Source: Alphaproteobacteria bacterium
GTDB lineage: Bacteria; Pseudomonadota; Alphaproteobacteria; Micropepsales; Micropepsaceae
NCBI GenBank assembly: GCA_016125165.1
Contig: WGMH01000003.1
Coordinates: 372,001-436,000, forward strand
Reading direction: 5' to 3'
Length of the DNA: 64,000 nucleotides
The translations under genes and the position numbers were made by a program. Shown in pieces: positions 1-11,215 of this stretch (position 1 is its first letter; every line of letters begins with the position of its first letter). A model generated the notes under the pieces. That model was given only the letters and a program-made list of their open reading frames with translations. It had not been told where the DNA came from and did not search any database.

Positions 1-1006
1 TCTTCTTGTCGTGGGCCCGCGGCATCACGAGATTGACCGCGCGTTCGATCTCTTTGCGCGCGCAGATGCTCTCCGGCGACACTTCCATGCGCCCCGCCTC
101 AATCTTCGCCACATCCAGAATGTCGCTGATGATGCTGAGCAGGTGTTTGCCGGAATCGTAGATATCTCCTGCATATTCCTTGTAGCGCTTCACGCCCACC
201 GGACCGAAGGTTTCGTGCGCGATGATCTCCGAGAAGCCCAGAATGGCGTTCAGCGGCGTGCGCAGTTCATGGCTCATATTGGCGAGGAAGGTGGTCTTTG
301 AAGCATTCGCGGCTTCTGCCTCGAACCGCTTGCGCAGAGCTTCGTCGCGCGCGCGCACCAGATCCTGGGTGAGCACGTCGTTCGCCAGCTTGTTCCGCAG
401 CATCTCCGCAAAGCGCAGACGCGTGCCGCTGGCGATCACGAGCGTGATCGTGAAGGCGATGGCTAGGATGAGTATCAGCGGCGGCGCGACAGTATCCGAG
501 GATGTCGCGAACCGCGCCATTCCCAGAATGAATGCCGGCGCAACAGCCACAACATAAATGTAGAAATTCATCACGCGGCCGACCGCATAGGACAGCAGCA
601 CGATCGACATCAGCGAAAAGACAAGCACATGGTTGGCGTCATTGCCCGGAACCCAGAACAGCCACGCCATCGCGCCCCAAGAAAGGCCAATCATGAACTG
701 AAGCGCCCCAAGCTGAAAATGCGCCCTGTGTCCAAACGTGCCGGTGCCCCGGAAATGGCGAAACAGCCACACGCCGATGATGCCGCTCAGGATTTGCGAT
801 CCGAGTGCCAGGATCAGATGCCATGCCGGAACCGCACCAAAGGCGGGAAAGGCGCCGCTGAAGGCGCCCACGAACACCGCCGTCCAAAGCGGGTTGAACC
901 ACGCCATCACAGGCAGCGTGTCCACGAACAGCTGAAGCTGTGCGCTAACGAACTGTTCCGCCGGAAACGGCGTTCTGTTCCTGTTGATGGTGGCGTCCAC
1001 GTCCAT
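1..1006 (-). CDS. Membrane sensor histidine kinase (3' part missing at window edge)
   Basis: The reading frame from an ATG at 1006 stays open to the left edge, so the catalytic ATPase domain lies outside the window. Residues about 35-210 hold six or seven hydrophobic segments, so the sensor part is a membrane domain. A HisKA dimerisation domain follows, with the motif MSHELRTPLNA and phosphoacceptor His at about residue 246, then the typical LGFSEII and DILDVAKIEAG helices. This resembles the PleC/DivJ-like kinases of alphaproteobacteria. The signal and the partner regulator cannot be told from the window. It is divergent from parE. Confidence 0.88.
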   Translation of the reverse strand, partial: MDVDATINRNRTPFPAEQFVSAQLQLFVDTLPVMAWFNPLWTAVFVGAFSGAFPAFGAVPAWHLILALGSQILSGIIGVWLFRHFRGTGTFGHRAHFQLGALQFMIGLSWGAMAWLFWVPGNDANHVLVFSLMSIVLLSYAVGRVMNFYIYVVAVAPAFILGMARFATSSDTVAPPLILILAIAFTITLVIASGTRLRFAEMLRNKLANDVLTQDLVRARDEALRKRFEAEAANASKTTFLANMSHELRTPLNAILGFSEIIAHETFGPVGVKRYKEYAGDIYDSGKHLLSIISDILDVAKIEAGRMEVSPESICARKEIERAVNLVMPRAHDKK

Positions 1007-1123
1007 GGTTCTGCATCTGCGGCGCAAAGGTTGTTGCTCCGCCCAGGTCAACAGGTTAGGCAAACACGCTTAAGAAATACCTTCCCGGGCGCGGGAACGT
1101 TTTTTCTCCTTAACGTAAAATGA

Positions 1124-3130
1124 ATGGCGAATCGTCGCCGCCCCAGTGAACCGCAAGAGCGCATGGCAAAAGCACCAGACCTGTTCGACGCAAACCCCGC
1201 CTCTTCCAAGGGTTACACCGCCAAAGACATTGAAGTGCTGGAGGGGCTGGAGCCTGTGCGCCGCCGTCCCGGCATGTACATCGGTGGCACCGACGAGCGC
1301 GCGCTGCATCACTTGGCCGCGGAAATTCTGGACAATGCGATGGATGAAGCGGTCGCCGGGTTCGCCACGCGGATCGAATTCGAGCTGCAGGCGGATGACG
1401 TTGTGGTGATCCGTGACAATGGTCGCGGCATCCCCACCGATCCGCATCCCAAGTTCAAGAACAAATCCGCGCTCGAAGTCATCATGACCACGCTGCATGC
1501 GGGCGGCAAGTTCGGTGGCAAGGTCTATGACACGTCCGGCGGCCTGCACGGTGTGGGTTCTTCTGTCGTCAACGCGCTGTCGGAATGGATGGAAGTGGAT
1601 GTGGCGCGCGACCGTCATGCCCACATGATGCGCTTCGAGCGAGGCAAGCCTGTTGGCAAGCTGAAGGATCTCGGCGGGGTCAACCGGCGCGGCACGATCG
1701 TGTCGTTCAAGCCCGACCGTCAGATATTCAAGGATGCGCATTTTTCGCCGGCCACGCTGCATCGCATGGCGAAGTCGAAGGCCTATCTGTTTCGCGGCGT
1801 GGAAATCCGCTGGGCCTGCGATCCCGCGCTTCTGAAGCCCGGCGCGGCCACACCTGCCGAAGATGTTCTGCATTTTCCCGGCGGCCTGCTTGATTTCCTG
1901 AAGAGCGAAGTGGGATCGACACCCACCGTCACGCAGCGGAATTTCTTTGGCCGAACCGAAAACCGGGATGGCAAGGGTGCCGTGGAATGGGCCGTCGCCT
2001 GGGCGCCCGAAGCCGAGCCCTTCATTCATTCTTACTGCAACACCATTCCCACGCCGCAAGGCGGCACGCATGAACAGGGCCTGCGCAATGCGCTGACCAA
2101 AGGGCTGCGCGCCCATGGCGACCGCGTGAACAACAAGAAGACGAACCTCGTCACGGCGGATGACATCATGTCAGCGGCCTGCGCGGTGCTGTCAGTGTTC
2201 ATCCGCGAGCCGGAATTTCAGGGCCAGACAAAGGACAAGCTTTCCACTGCCGAAGCCCAGAAGCTGGTCGAAGGCGTCGTTCGCGATCATTTCGACCATT
2301 GGCTTGCCGAAAATCCGCAGGAAGCCGACCGGCTGCTCACTTTCATCATTGATCAGGCCGAGGATCGCCTCAAGCGCAGGCAGGAACGCGAAGTCTCCCG
2401 CAAGAGTGCCACACGCAAACTGCGCCTGCCCGGCAAGCTCGCGGATTGCTCACGCGCGGGTTCGGAAGGCACCGAATTGTTTCTGGTGGAAGGCGATAGC
2501 GCCGGCGGCAGCGCCAAGCAGGCCCGCGACCGTGCCACGCAGGCGGTATTGCCCCTGCGCGGCAAAATCCTGAACGTTGCCAGCGCGGCAGCGGGCAAGC
2601 TGCAGCAAAATCAGGAATTGTCCGATCTGGTGCAGGCGCTCGGTTGCGGCACCGGCTCGCGCTTCGACGAAAAGGATTTGCGCTACGACCGCGTCATCGT
2701 CATGACCGATGCCGACGTGGATGGCGCGCACATCGCCTCGCTCCTGCTCACGTTCTTCTATCGCGAAATGCCGAAGCTCATCACCAGCGGCCACCTCTTT
2801 CTGGCCATGCCGCCGCTGTACCGCATCACGCAGGGCGCGAAATCGGCCTACGCGCGCGACGAAGCGCACCGCGACGAATTGATGCGAACGCAGTTCAAAT
2901 CCGGCAAGGTCGATATCTCCCGCTTCAAGGGCCTTGGCGAAATGCTGCCCGCACAGCTTAAGGAGACCACGATGAAGCCGGGCCATCGCACGCTCATCAA
3001 GGTCGAAGTACCGGAGGATGCGCGCAGGGAAACCGATGCCATGGTTGAGCGGCTCATGGGCAAGAAGCCGGAATTGCGCTTCCAGTTCATTCAGGAAAAT
3101 GCGCAATTCGCAAAGGACGTGGATATTTAG
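1124..3130 (+). CDS. parE: DNA topoisomerase IV subunit B
   Basis: ATPase subunit of topoisomerase IV, which with ParC decatenates daughter chromosomes. The GHKL ATPase elements are visible: EILDNAMDEAV near residue 68, DNGRGIP near 98 and GGLHGVGSSVVNALS near 138. A TOPRIM domain follows, with LFLVEGDSAGGSAKQ near 453 and TDADVDGAHI near 528. At 668 residues without a long insertion it fits ParE better than GyrB. The ATG at 1124 has a poor ribosome site; an in-frame ATG at 1163 (MAKAP) is preceded by AAGAG and may be the true start. The stop overlaps that of the convergent methyltransferase gene by 4 bases. Confidence 0.95.
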   Translation: MANRRRPSEPQERMAKAPDLFDANPASSKGYTAKDIEVLEGLEPVRRRPGMYIGGTDERALHHLAAEILDNAMDEAVAGFATRIEFELQADDVVVIRDNGRGIPTDPHPKFKNKSALEVIMTTLHAGGKFGGKVYDTSGGLHGVGSSVVNALSEWMEVDVARDRHAHMMRFERGKPVGKLKDLGGVNRRGTIVSFKPDRQIFKDAHFSPATLHRMAKSKAYLFRGVEIRWACDPALLKPGAATPAEDVLHFPGGLLDFLKSEVGSTPTVTQRNFFGRTENRDGKGAVEWAVAWAPEAEPFIHSYCNTIPTPQGGTHEQGLRNALTKGLRAHGDRVNNKKTNLVTADDIMSAACAVLSVFIREPEFQGQTKDKLSTAEAQKLVEGVVRDHFDHWLAENPQEADRLLTFIIDQAEDRLKRRQEREVSRKSATRKLRLPGKLADCSRAGSEGTELFLVEGDSAGGSAKQARDRATQAVLPLRGKILNVASAAAGKLQQNQELSDLVQALGCGTGSRFDEKDLRYDRVIVMTDADVDGAHIASLLLTFFYREMPKLITSGHLFLAMPPLYRITQGAKSAYARDEAHRDELMRTQFKSGKVDISRFKGLGEMLPAQLKETTMKPGHRTLIKVEVPEDARRETDAMVERLMGKKPELRFQFIQENAQFAKDVDI

Positions 3131-4212
3131 TCCCGTCCCGTCAGCCACACATCGCTCGTTTTGCCGTGATAGCGGCCGCCAATGCGATAGCGCTCCCCGG
3201 CGCGCACCGCCATCGGTTCCGGCAATGGCGTCAGGCGCGGCGCCGAGAAAAACACCGCGCCCTCCTCGGGTTTCGCCTGCAGCATGGTTTCATCATCAAG
3301 CTCGAGCCTGATCCAACGCGCAATCGCGTTCGCCGTGCCGCCATCGCGCACCGTGCACACACTCTGCGCGGCGCCGCCGGGCGAATAAACCGGCGACGCA
3401 AGATCGAAGCGGAACAGTTGCACGTCGTCGCTCAACAACCGCACACCTGCATCACCCGCCATGCGCAATTGCAGCGGAGAGATGAAATCCGTCATGAGGG
3501 AGGTGTCGAATCCCGCCGCCGTGGCAATCTGGCCGCAGCGTGCAAAATCATCCCAATGCGCCAGCGACACGCACACGCCTCCGAAGGCAGGTACTGACGG
3601 CGCTACCGGCGCGACCAGCCGCGCACGCGCATCCGCAATTGCAGGCAAGGGATCGAAGTTGAAGAAATCATCGGCAAAGATATCGCAAAACAGAAGATCG
3701 GCGGGCCGTTCCAGATCGACGCCAATCTCCAGCGCAGCCGATTCCTTTTCGATCACCGTCACGCGGTCGGAATAGCCGTTGCGCGCCACCAGTTCGCGTG
3801 CTAGCGCCGCCACCACCGGATGTTTCTCGCAGGTGATGACCTTTTCCGCGCCTGCCCGCGCCGCCATCAGCGCCAGCATGCCTGCGCCCGTGCCGATTTC
3901 CAGCACATGCATGCCCGGCTTGATCGCGCGGCGCAGCGCCTTGTCCCATGCCGCGTTGCGCCGTGCATCGTTCATCATCGGAACGTGATAACCCGGCAGA
4001 AGTCCCGACAATATCCGGCGCGCACGCATCATCACCGCCGGATCATTCGGGGCCATCGCCATTGCCTCGCGCACAATCTCCATGGCGCGTACCGGTAGCT
4101 TCTTGTTGGCGGCAAGTTCGGCGACGCCCAGGAGCTTCACGGGCAGGTCGGGATTGCCCGCCAACGCTGCGCGGAATTTCGCGATCGCGAATTCAATGCC
4201 GTCATCCGCCAT
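3127..4212 (-). CDS. PRMT-like SAM-dependent methyltransferase with TPR-like N-terminus
   Basis: A 361-residue protein. The first 70 or so residues look like a TPR-type helical repeat (repeated alanine-rich helices ending in a PNDP turn). A class I methyltransferase fold follows, with the SAM loop VLEIGTGAGMLALMA near residue 100 and an acidic post-I residue in VITCEKHP. The stretch FCDIFADDFF, followed by LP and a DAR.RL motif, matches the place of the 'double-E' loop of protein arginine methyltransferases (PRMT7-like), with Asp instead of Glu. The start was set at the ATG at 4212, 5 bases after the M28 peptidase stop, because the longer open frame runs antisense-like through that gene. Substrate unknown. 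Confidence 0.75.
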   Translation of the reverse strand: MADDGIEFAIAKFRAALAGNPDLPVKLLGVAELAANKKLPVRAMEIVREAMAMAPNDPAVMMRARRILSGLLPGYHVPMMNDARRNAAWDKALRRAIKPGMHVLEIGTGAGMLALMAARAGAEKVITCEKHPVVAALARELVARNGYSDRVTVIEKESAALEIGVDLERPADLLFCDIFADDFFNFDPLPAIADARARLVAPVAPSVPAFGGVCVSLAHWDDFARCGQIATAAGFDTSLMTDFISPLQLRMAGDAGVRLLSDDVQLFRFDLASPVYSPGGAAQSVCTVRDGGTANAIARWIRLELDDETMLQAKPEEGAVFFSAPRLTPLPEPMAVRAGERYRIGGRYHGKTSDVWLTGRD

Positions 4213-4217
4213 CCGTG

Positions 4218-6521
4218 TCAGCTTCCCGGCACCGGCACCTTCACGATCAGGATGGTGCTGTCGCCGATGCGGTTTGTGGTGGCGGTATTGGGCCGCGCGG
4301 CGGCAAGGAATTTGGCGAAGTCTGGCAGCCCAAAGCGGATCTCCGCCATGGTCAATGTGAACGCCTTTGGTGAATTCAGTTCGAATGTCAGGCGCGTGTT
4401 GCGGCAATCGCGGGATTCGCAGCCCACCACCGCCTGCTCCAATCCCTTCCATTGTTCTGGCGGCGTGAAGCGCCGGCCGTTCATCCAGAAGGCGCGCACG
4501 TTCGCCGGATCGGGGATCACGAAGAACATCTGCGCAAGCTGTTCGGAGCCAGCAAACGCCACATCCACGCGCCGCCCGCCGTCGGATGGCGGCTGCACCG
4601 CCACGGTGAATTGCGGCGCGGGCAATTTTGGTGCGCCCACGCGCGCGATATAGGAAAGACCGCGCGCAAACGGATAGGCGGATTCCGGAACCTCGCCGAA
4701 TTTCGCGGCGGCCTTGACGGATGCGGGTAACGGCGCGATGGCATCCGCCGCATATGCCGCTGTTCCCGCCGCGCTGTCTTCCACATAGTTGATGTTGAGC
4801 GGCTGCGGCGTGATCGCCGAATAGGCCGGCTGCATCCCGGCATAGACCGCAAGACCGACACCTCCGGCAAGCGCCACCGCCACGGAGCCGATCCAGGCGC
4901 GGCGCGGAATGTCCAGCGCGTTCAGAACCGGCACCAGCGGCAGCGCGGCGAACGCGGCGGGTATCGTGAACAGCGGATGCAGCTTCAGCCCCATCAGCGT
5001 TTCGCCTTGCGCTACAAGGCCCATCCAGATCACCAGCGGAACGATGGCGGCTAGGCCCATCAGAACCGTTCCCCAGATGCCCTCGATGTTTCCGGGCACG
5101 CGCGTTGCGATCAGAAGCAGAATCGCCGCCGCCATCACCGGAAAGAGGAAATAAGGGCTGAGACCCGGCAACAGCGCAGCCGTGATAATGGCGAACACGC
5201 CATACCAGAGCCACACCCCGAACACCGCCGCGCGTCCCCGCGCCATGCGCGCGGCAAGAAGCAGTGCCGCGAACACGCCGAAGCCGAGCGCCATGCGAAA
5301 CCAGTCCGGATAGGCGTTGGAGGGATCGGGCATACCGGAGGCAAGCTGTGCAATGTAGTGCAGCAGCCAGCCGCAAAGGCCCGTCGCCATCAGTGTCGCC
5401 ACCGGCATGGCAATGGCCGCCCAACCCTGCCCCCAGGTGATCGTACCGCCGCGTGAAAGAAACGCCGCCAGCGTCATCAGGCCGAAGCAGAACAGCGCCA
5501 ATGGCAACACCCAGCCCACCGGCATGCGCGGGAGAAATCGTCCGAGCACGGAGAGGTACACCGCGTCGCCGCCCGCCAGCGCATCGTAATCCGTCACGAG
5601 CAGCGCCCGCGTAACGCCCAGCATGTTCTCGCCATGGTGCTGCAGCGACAGCAGGCTCAGATTGGCGCGCGTGTCGAGCGGGGTGTGGTAGTGCGCCACG
5701 TTTTCCGAAAATGCAAAGTTCAGCGACGGCAGAGATTCATCCAGAAACTCCGTCACGTCCGTATCGTTCGGCAGTGCGCGATAGATTTCCACGAACAGCG
5801 AGCTTGTCGCGTAAGCAGGAACCGCCTTCGCATAAAGATCTATCAGCGGTTCGGATCCGGGGCTGGTCTGGAACAGAAGGCTCGGCCCCTGATTGCCGCG
5901 CGCTTCCACATTCACCACGATGCCCACGCGCTCGCGGAATTTGGGATTGCTCACAAAGGAATCTGCGCCGAGAAGACCAAACTCCTCGCCGTCGGTGATC
6001 AGCGCGATCACCGGGTGCTTGCCCTGCGCACCCGATGCTTTCAGCGCGCGCACAGTTTCCAGGATGGTGGCAACGCCCGAGCCATCATCCGCCGCGCCGG
6101 GCCCTGCGGGCACGCTGTCGTAATGCGCCAGAAGAACAATGGCCTTGCCATCGCCGGGGATCACCTCGGCGATGATGTCCGTCACCGTCGCGCAGATCAG
6201 AAGTCCAAACTTGGCGGAGGTCCGGCATCCGGTACCCTGATAGGTTTCGGTCTTCACGCCGAGCTTGGCGAATTCGGCCATCACGCGGGCGCGCACTGCC
6301 GCGTTTTCATCACTGGACGCAGGATGCGGTAATTCGGGGCCAAGAAATCGACCCAGCGTGGCATAGGCGCGCTCGGCGGAAAATTCACTGGCCGGTGCGC
6401 TTGCGGGCACCACCGGCGGACGCGCCGTCTCGAATTTCGAAAGCCCCCAGAAGCCAAGTCCCACAAGCGCCAGAACCCAAACGCCCAGAACGCGCGCAAT
6501 CAGCTTTGCGTCGAATCTCAT
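4218..6521 (-). CDS. M28 family zinc metallopeptidase with membrane domain
   Basis: About 767 residues. An N-terminal signal anchor (residues 8-27) precedes a M28 aminopeptidase domain. The probable di-zinc ligands and catalytic residues are visible: HYDSVPAGPGAADDGSG near 133-149, the GEE pair near 179-180, a NVEARGN glutamate near 206, and AHYHTPLD near 276-283. About eight hydrophobic segments follow from residue 330, then a soluble C-terminal domain, the layout of ER-metallopeptidase-1-like proteins. The ATG at 6521 was preferred over an in-frame GTG at 6533 because a GGGG ribosome site lies about 6 bases before it. The substrate is not evident. It probably forms an operon with the methyltransferase downstream. 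Confidence 0.85.
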   Translation of the reverse strand: MRFDAKLIARVLGVWVLALVGLGFWGLSKFETARPPVVPASAPASEFSAERAYATLGRFLGPELPHPASSDENAAVRARVMAEFAKLGVKTETYQGTGCRTSAKFGLLICATVTDIIAEVIPGDGKAIVLLAHYDSVPAGPGAADDGSGVATILETVRALKASGAQGKHPVIALITDGEEFGLLGADSFVSNPKFRERVGIVVNVEARGNQGPSLLFQTSPGSEPLIDLYAKAVPAYATSSLFVEIYRALPNDTDVTEFLDESLPSLNFAFSENVAHYHTPLDTRANLSLLSLQHHGENMLGVTRALLVTDYDALAGGDAVYLSVLGRFLPRMPVGWVLPLALFCFGLMTLAAFLSRGGTITWGQGWAAIAMPVATLMATGLCGWLLHYIAQLASGMPDPSNAYPDWFRMALGFGVFAALLLAARMARGRAAVFGVWLWYGVFAIITAALLPGLSPYFLFPVMAAAILLLIATRVPGNIEGIWGTVLMGLAAIVPLVIWMGLVAQGETLMGLKLHPLFTIPAAFAALPLVPVLNALDIPRRAWIGSVAVALAGGVGLAVYAGMQPAYSAITPQPLNINYVEDSAAGTAAYAADAIAPLPASVKAAAKFGEVPESAYPFARGLSYIARVGAPKLPAPQFTVAVQPPSDGGRRVDVAFAGSEQLAQMFFVIPDPANVRAFWMNGRRFTPPEQWKGLEQAVVGCESRDCRNTRLTFELNSPKAFTLTMAEIRFGLPDFAKFLAAARPNTATTNRIGDSTILIVKVPVPGS

Positions 6522-6631
6522 CCCCTGCCCCACGCCTGCAATCCGCGCCCGTCTGCCATGCGCTTCGCTGCGCTGGCCCCGGCCACGGCGGAACGATAGC
6601 GTTCCCTACCCAACCCGGAACGAAGACTAGC

Positions 6632-7858
6632 ATGCGTGCCCCACCCCAGAGCAAAGCCCTCGCGAATTTGAGCGCGCCCCTGCCCATTCTTTTCTTTGCA
6701 AGCGCCGCCCATGCGATGAATCACATCCTGCTGGCGCTGTACTTCACGCTGGTTCTGGTGGTCAGCCATGAATGGGCCCACGATTACGCCAGCTTGATCG
6801 CGCTTTGGGCGCCCGGCGCCATGCTGCTAGGTCTTGGTGCACCGTTTGCGGGCTGGCTTGGTGGCCGTATCGGCGAAACCCGGGTGATGGTCCTTTGCTT
6901 TCTGGGACTTGGGCTTGCCTCCATCGCCTGTGGCTTTGCGCAAAGCCCTGCAACCCTCGGCATTGCGCTGGGCCTTTTGGGATTGTCCGGTTCGATCTAC
7001 CACCCGGTAGCGCTGCCATGGGTCGTGAAGCACGCGGCGCGCCGCGGCAAAGCGATTGCCTCAACTGGTATTGCAGGAAGCATTGGCGTGGCCCTCGGAC
7101 CGGTCATCGCCGGATTGTTCGCCACGGTGTGGGGCTGGCGCAGCGCCTTCATCGTTCCCGGTGCGGTCACAGCAGCGCTCGGGCTTGTGCTCCTATTCTA
7201 CTATCTCACCGGCCGGGTCACTGATCGCGATGGCGATGCACACCAGCATCACGCGCCACCCACGCGGCGGGATACGACGCGCGCCTTCGCTGCACTTGGC
7301 GTCACCATGACGCTCGCCTTCATCGCATCATCGGCCTTTGGCACTGCCGTGCCGAAGATCGTGCAGAGCCAGCCCGCCTTCGCACCCTACAGCCTGCTTG
7401 TCATCGGCCTGATTGCGGGCGCGATCCAGTTGCTCGGCGCGGGCGCGCAATTCGCGGGCGGCCATATGGGTGACAAGGGCAACGCGCGGCTGGCTTATGC
7501 CGGCGGTTTCGTGATGCTCACACTTGCCTATCCGATGGTGGCGCTATTTTCGGATTGGGGTATGGCGATTGCCGCGGTCATTGTCGTGTTCTTCTTTGAA
7601 TGGACCGCGCCGCTAGAGACCTTGTTCCTCGCGCGCTACACGCCGGAAGGCCAGCGCGGCCTCATCTTCGGTGTGCGCTATGGTCTGGCTGCTATCGGCA
7701 CACCTGCAGGCGTGTGGCTCATTGCGCGGCTGTACGATCCCGACACAGGCTTCCGCTATCTGATGATGGCGCTTTCCGCGCTTGCCGCCACCGCCGCCAT
7801 CGCGGCGTGGTTCCTGCCATCGGAGAGTCTGCGCAAAGCGCCCCTGCCAGCAGAGTAA
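6632..7858 (+). CDS. Major facilitator superfamily transporter
   Basis: A 408-residue, strongly hydrophobic protein with about twelve membrane segments in two halves, separated by a His-rich cytoplasmic loop (HQHHAPPTRRD near residue 208). Repeated Gly-rich helices such as GIAGSIGVALGP fit the MFS fold. The start is the ATG at 6632; the open frame upstream of it is antisense to the divergent M28 gene start. The substrate cannot be inferred. Confidence 0.85.
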   Translation: MRAPPQSKALANLSAPLPILFFASAAHAMNHILLALYFTLVLVVSHEWAHDYASLIALWAPGAMLLGLGAPFAGWLGGRIGETRVMVLCFLGLGLASIACGFAQSPATLGIALGLLGLSGSIYHPVALPWVVKHAARRGKAIASTGIAGSIGVALGPVIAGLFATVWGWRSAFIVPGAVTAALGLVLLFYYLTGRVTDRDGDAHQHHAPPTRRDTTRAFAALGVTMTLAFIASSAFGTAVPKIVQSQPAFAPYSLLVIGLIAGAIQLLGAGAQFAGGHMGDKGNARLAYAGGFVMLTLAYPMVALFSDWGMAIAAVIVVFFFEWTAPLETLFLARYTPEGQRGLIFGVRYGLAAIGTPAGVWLIARLYDPDTGFRYLMMALSALAATAAIAAWFLPSESLRKAPLPAE

Positions 7859-7971
7859 GCGCTGTCAGACCGGCATTGCTTCCTGCGGCTCATGCTTTGG
7901 CAGCTTTTGCCCAATCCGGGGTTGCGCATGGCCCCCGGAAGAGCCGCCGACGGAAAAACCCTTCACGCAGG

Positions 7972-8000
7972 TTGACTTTTCACAACGATTCACGATATTG
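7972..8000 (+). promoter_or_regulatory. Predicted sigma-70-type promoter of the DEAD-box helicase gene
   Basis: A TTGACT box at 7972-7977 is followed by a -10-like element (GATATTG) at 7994-8000, giving a 16-17 base spacer. Transcription would start near 8007, leaving a leader of about 65 bases before the helicase ATG. This is a consensus match only. Confidence 0.4.
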
Positions 8001-8074
8001 CAGCGCACAAAGGATTCGGTCGCCAATTCGGGCAGACCGTGCGGGCGCTGCCCATGCGCCCCCTCTAGGAGCGT

Positions 8075-9802
<1,728 letters not shown>

Positions 9803-9808
9803 GGCGCG

Positions 9809-10576
9809 TCACTGCGCCGTATAGCCGCCGTCGATCACCAGTTCCGAGCCGGTGACGAATTTGGCTTCGTCCGACGCCAGATAGACCGCGCCCCACGCGA
9901 TGTCGTCCGGCTCGCCCATATGGCCGAGCGGATGCTTGGCGTCAGTAAATTTCCGCGCCGCCTCTGCATCCGCCGCCTGCTCGAGGAAGTGATCGACCAT
10001 GGGAGTCCAGATGAAACCCGGATGGATAGAGTTCACGCGGATTTTGTCCGGCGCATAGATCAGCGCATCGGTCTTGCTCATCAGCCGCACCGCGCCCTTG
10101 GACGCGTGATAGGGCGGCACATCAGCCGCGCCCACCAGCCCATAGATCGACGACAGGTTGATGATGCTGCCGCCGCCCGCCTTCTTCATGTGCGGGATCG
10201 CGTGCTTGGTGCAGAAGAACACGCCCTTCACGTTCACCGCCATCACACGGTCCCATTCCGCTTCGGTCAGTTCGTGCGTCGGCTTGCTGGCACCGGAGAT
10301 ACCCGCATTGTTCACGAGCACGTTCAGCTTGCCGAACGCCTGCACCGCATCCTCGATGGCGTCGGAAACCTGCGTCTCATGTGTCACGTCGCAGTGCCAA
10401 TAGCCCACCGTGAAGCCGCGCTTCTCAAGCTCCTGCACCAGCGCGCGGCCTTCCTTGTCCAGCATGTCGAAGATCGCGACCTTCGCGCCCTCCTCCGCCA
10501 TGCGGATCGCGGTTGCCCGCCCCAGCCCGAGCGCGCCACCCGTGACGATGGCCACTTTGTCTTTCAGCCTGTTCAT
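9809..10576 (-). CDS. Short-chain dehydrogenase/reductase (classical SDR)
   Basis: A 255-residue NAD(P)-dependent oxidoreductase. The Rossmann motif TGGALGLGRA is at residues 12-21 and NNAG at 89-92. The catalytic Ser is at about 142, with Tyr156 and Lys160 in YHASK. Asp37 at the end of the second strand suggests NAD(H) preference. The start is the ATG at 10576, preceded by AGGTG. It is convergent with the helicase gene, 6 bases apart. The substrate is not evident; the C-terminal FVTGSELVIDGGYTAQ is typical of 3-alpha-HSD or FabG-like family members. Confidence 0.9.
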   Translation of the reverse strand: MNRLKDKVAIVTGGALGLGRATAIRMAEEGAKVAIFDMLDKEGRALVQELEKRGFTVGYWHCDVTHETQVSDAIEDAVQAFGKLNVLVNNAGISGASKPTHELTEAEWDRVMAVNVKGVFFCTKHAIPHMKKAGGGSIINLSSIYGLVGAADVPPYHASKGAVRLMSKTDALIYAPDKIRVNSIHPGFIWTPMVDHFLEQAADAEAARKFTDAKHPLGHMGEPDDIAWGAVYLASDEAKFVTGSELVIDGGYTAQ

Positions 10577-10692
10577 CGCAACACCTATTTGAGCTGCAGT
10601 GGAAACACCATCCTTCTCCCAAAGGATGGTGCTTTCTACCTTGATATTCCGCAAAAATCGATAATCAGTGGCGGGTATCTAAATTCCCAATC

Positions 10693-11211
10693 TCATCTAT
10701 CGCGAAGGCTATCGAGGTGCGTACCGATTGATCTAATGCGTTGATCGGGCCCAAAGCCGAACCAAAGTTCAAATACTTCTCCGCGCTTGTTCTTGAGGCA
10801 GAAACCGCTTGAAGCTATGATTCCGCGCGCATCATTGATTGTCGTTTGAAGCTTGATGCCATACCGGCTTCGAATTTTTTTGACTGTTGATTGAAACGTG
10901 TCTTCACGTCTCAATCCCAAGGGAAGCGGCGCGTGGACCGGCAGATCGGCAACTTTGGCCACCTTCCACTCAAGTGTGCCATCCATCCAGGAATAGTCGT
11001 ATCCACGCTTGTCAATCCAGTGGCAACTCTGCTCTTGAGGCAACAAGCAGCCACTCCGCGTTGCGGCGCTGTCTAACTGCTCCGTTGTCGCCGGTCCGAG
11101 AGACATCACGCCGTATTCATCAACGGCACTCCTCTGCGGTCTGCATTCCTCAGCGCCCGCATCGCTCGCAAACATGACGACGCAGACAAACAGCACGAGC
11201 TTGAAATTCAT
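10693..11211 (-). CDS. Hypothetical secreted protein
   Basis: A 172-residue protein not recognised as a known family. Residues 1-20 form a signal peptide (hydrophobic run ending in DAGA before EE). The mature part has five cysteines and a central W.D..GYDYSWMDGTLEW region. The downstream CalB-like gene lies just upstream on the same strand (4 bases), so the two are probably co-transcribed. Confidence 0.6.
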   Translation of the reverse strand: MNFKLVLFVCVVMFASDAGAEECRPQRSAVDEYGVMSLGPATTEQLDSAATRSGCLLPQEQSCHWIDKRGYDYSWMDGTLEWKVAKVADLPVHAPLPLGLRREDTFQSTVKKIRSRYGIKLQTTINDARGIIASSGFCLKNKRGEVFELWFGFGPDQRIRSIGTHLDSLRDR

Positions 11212-11215
11212 CGCA

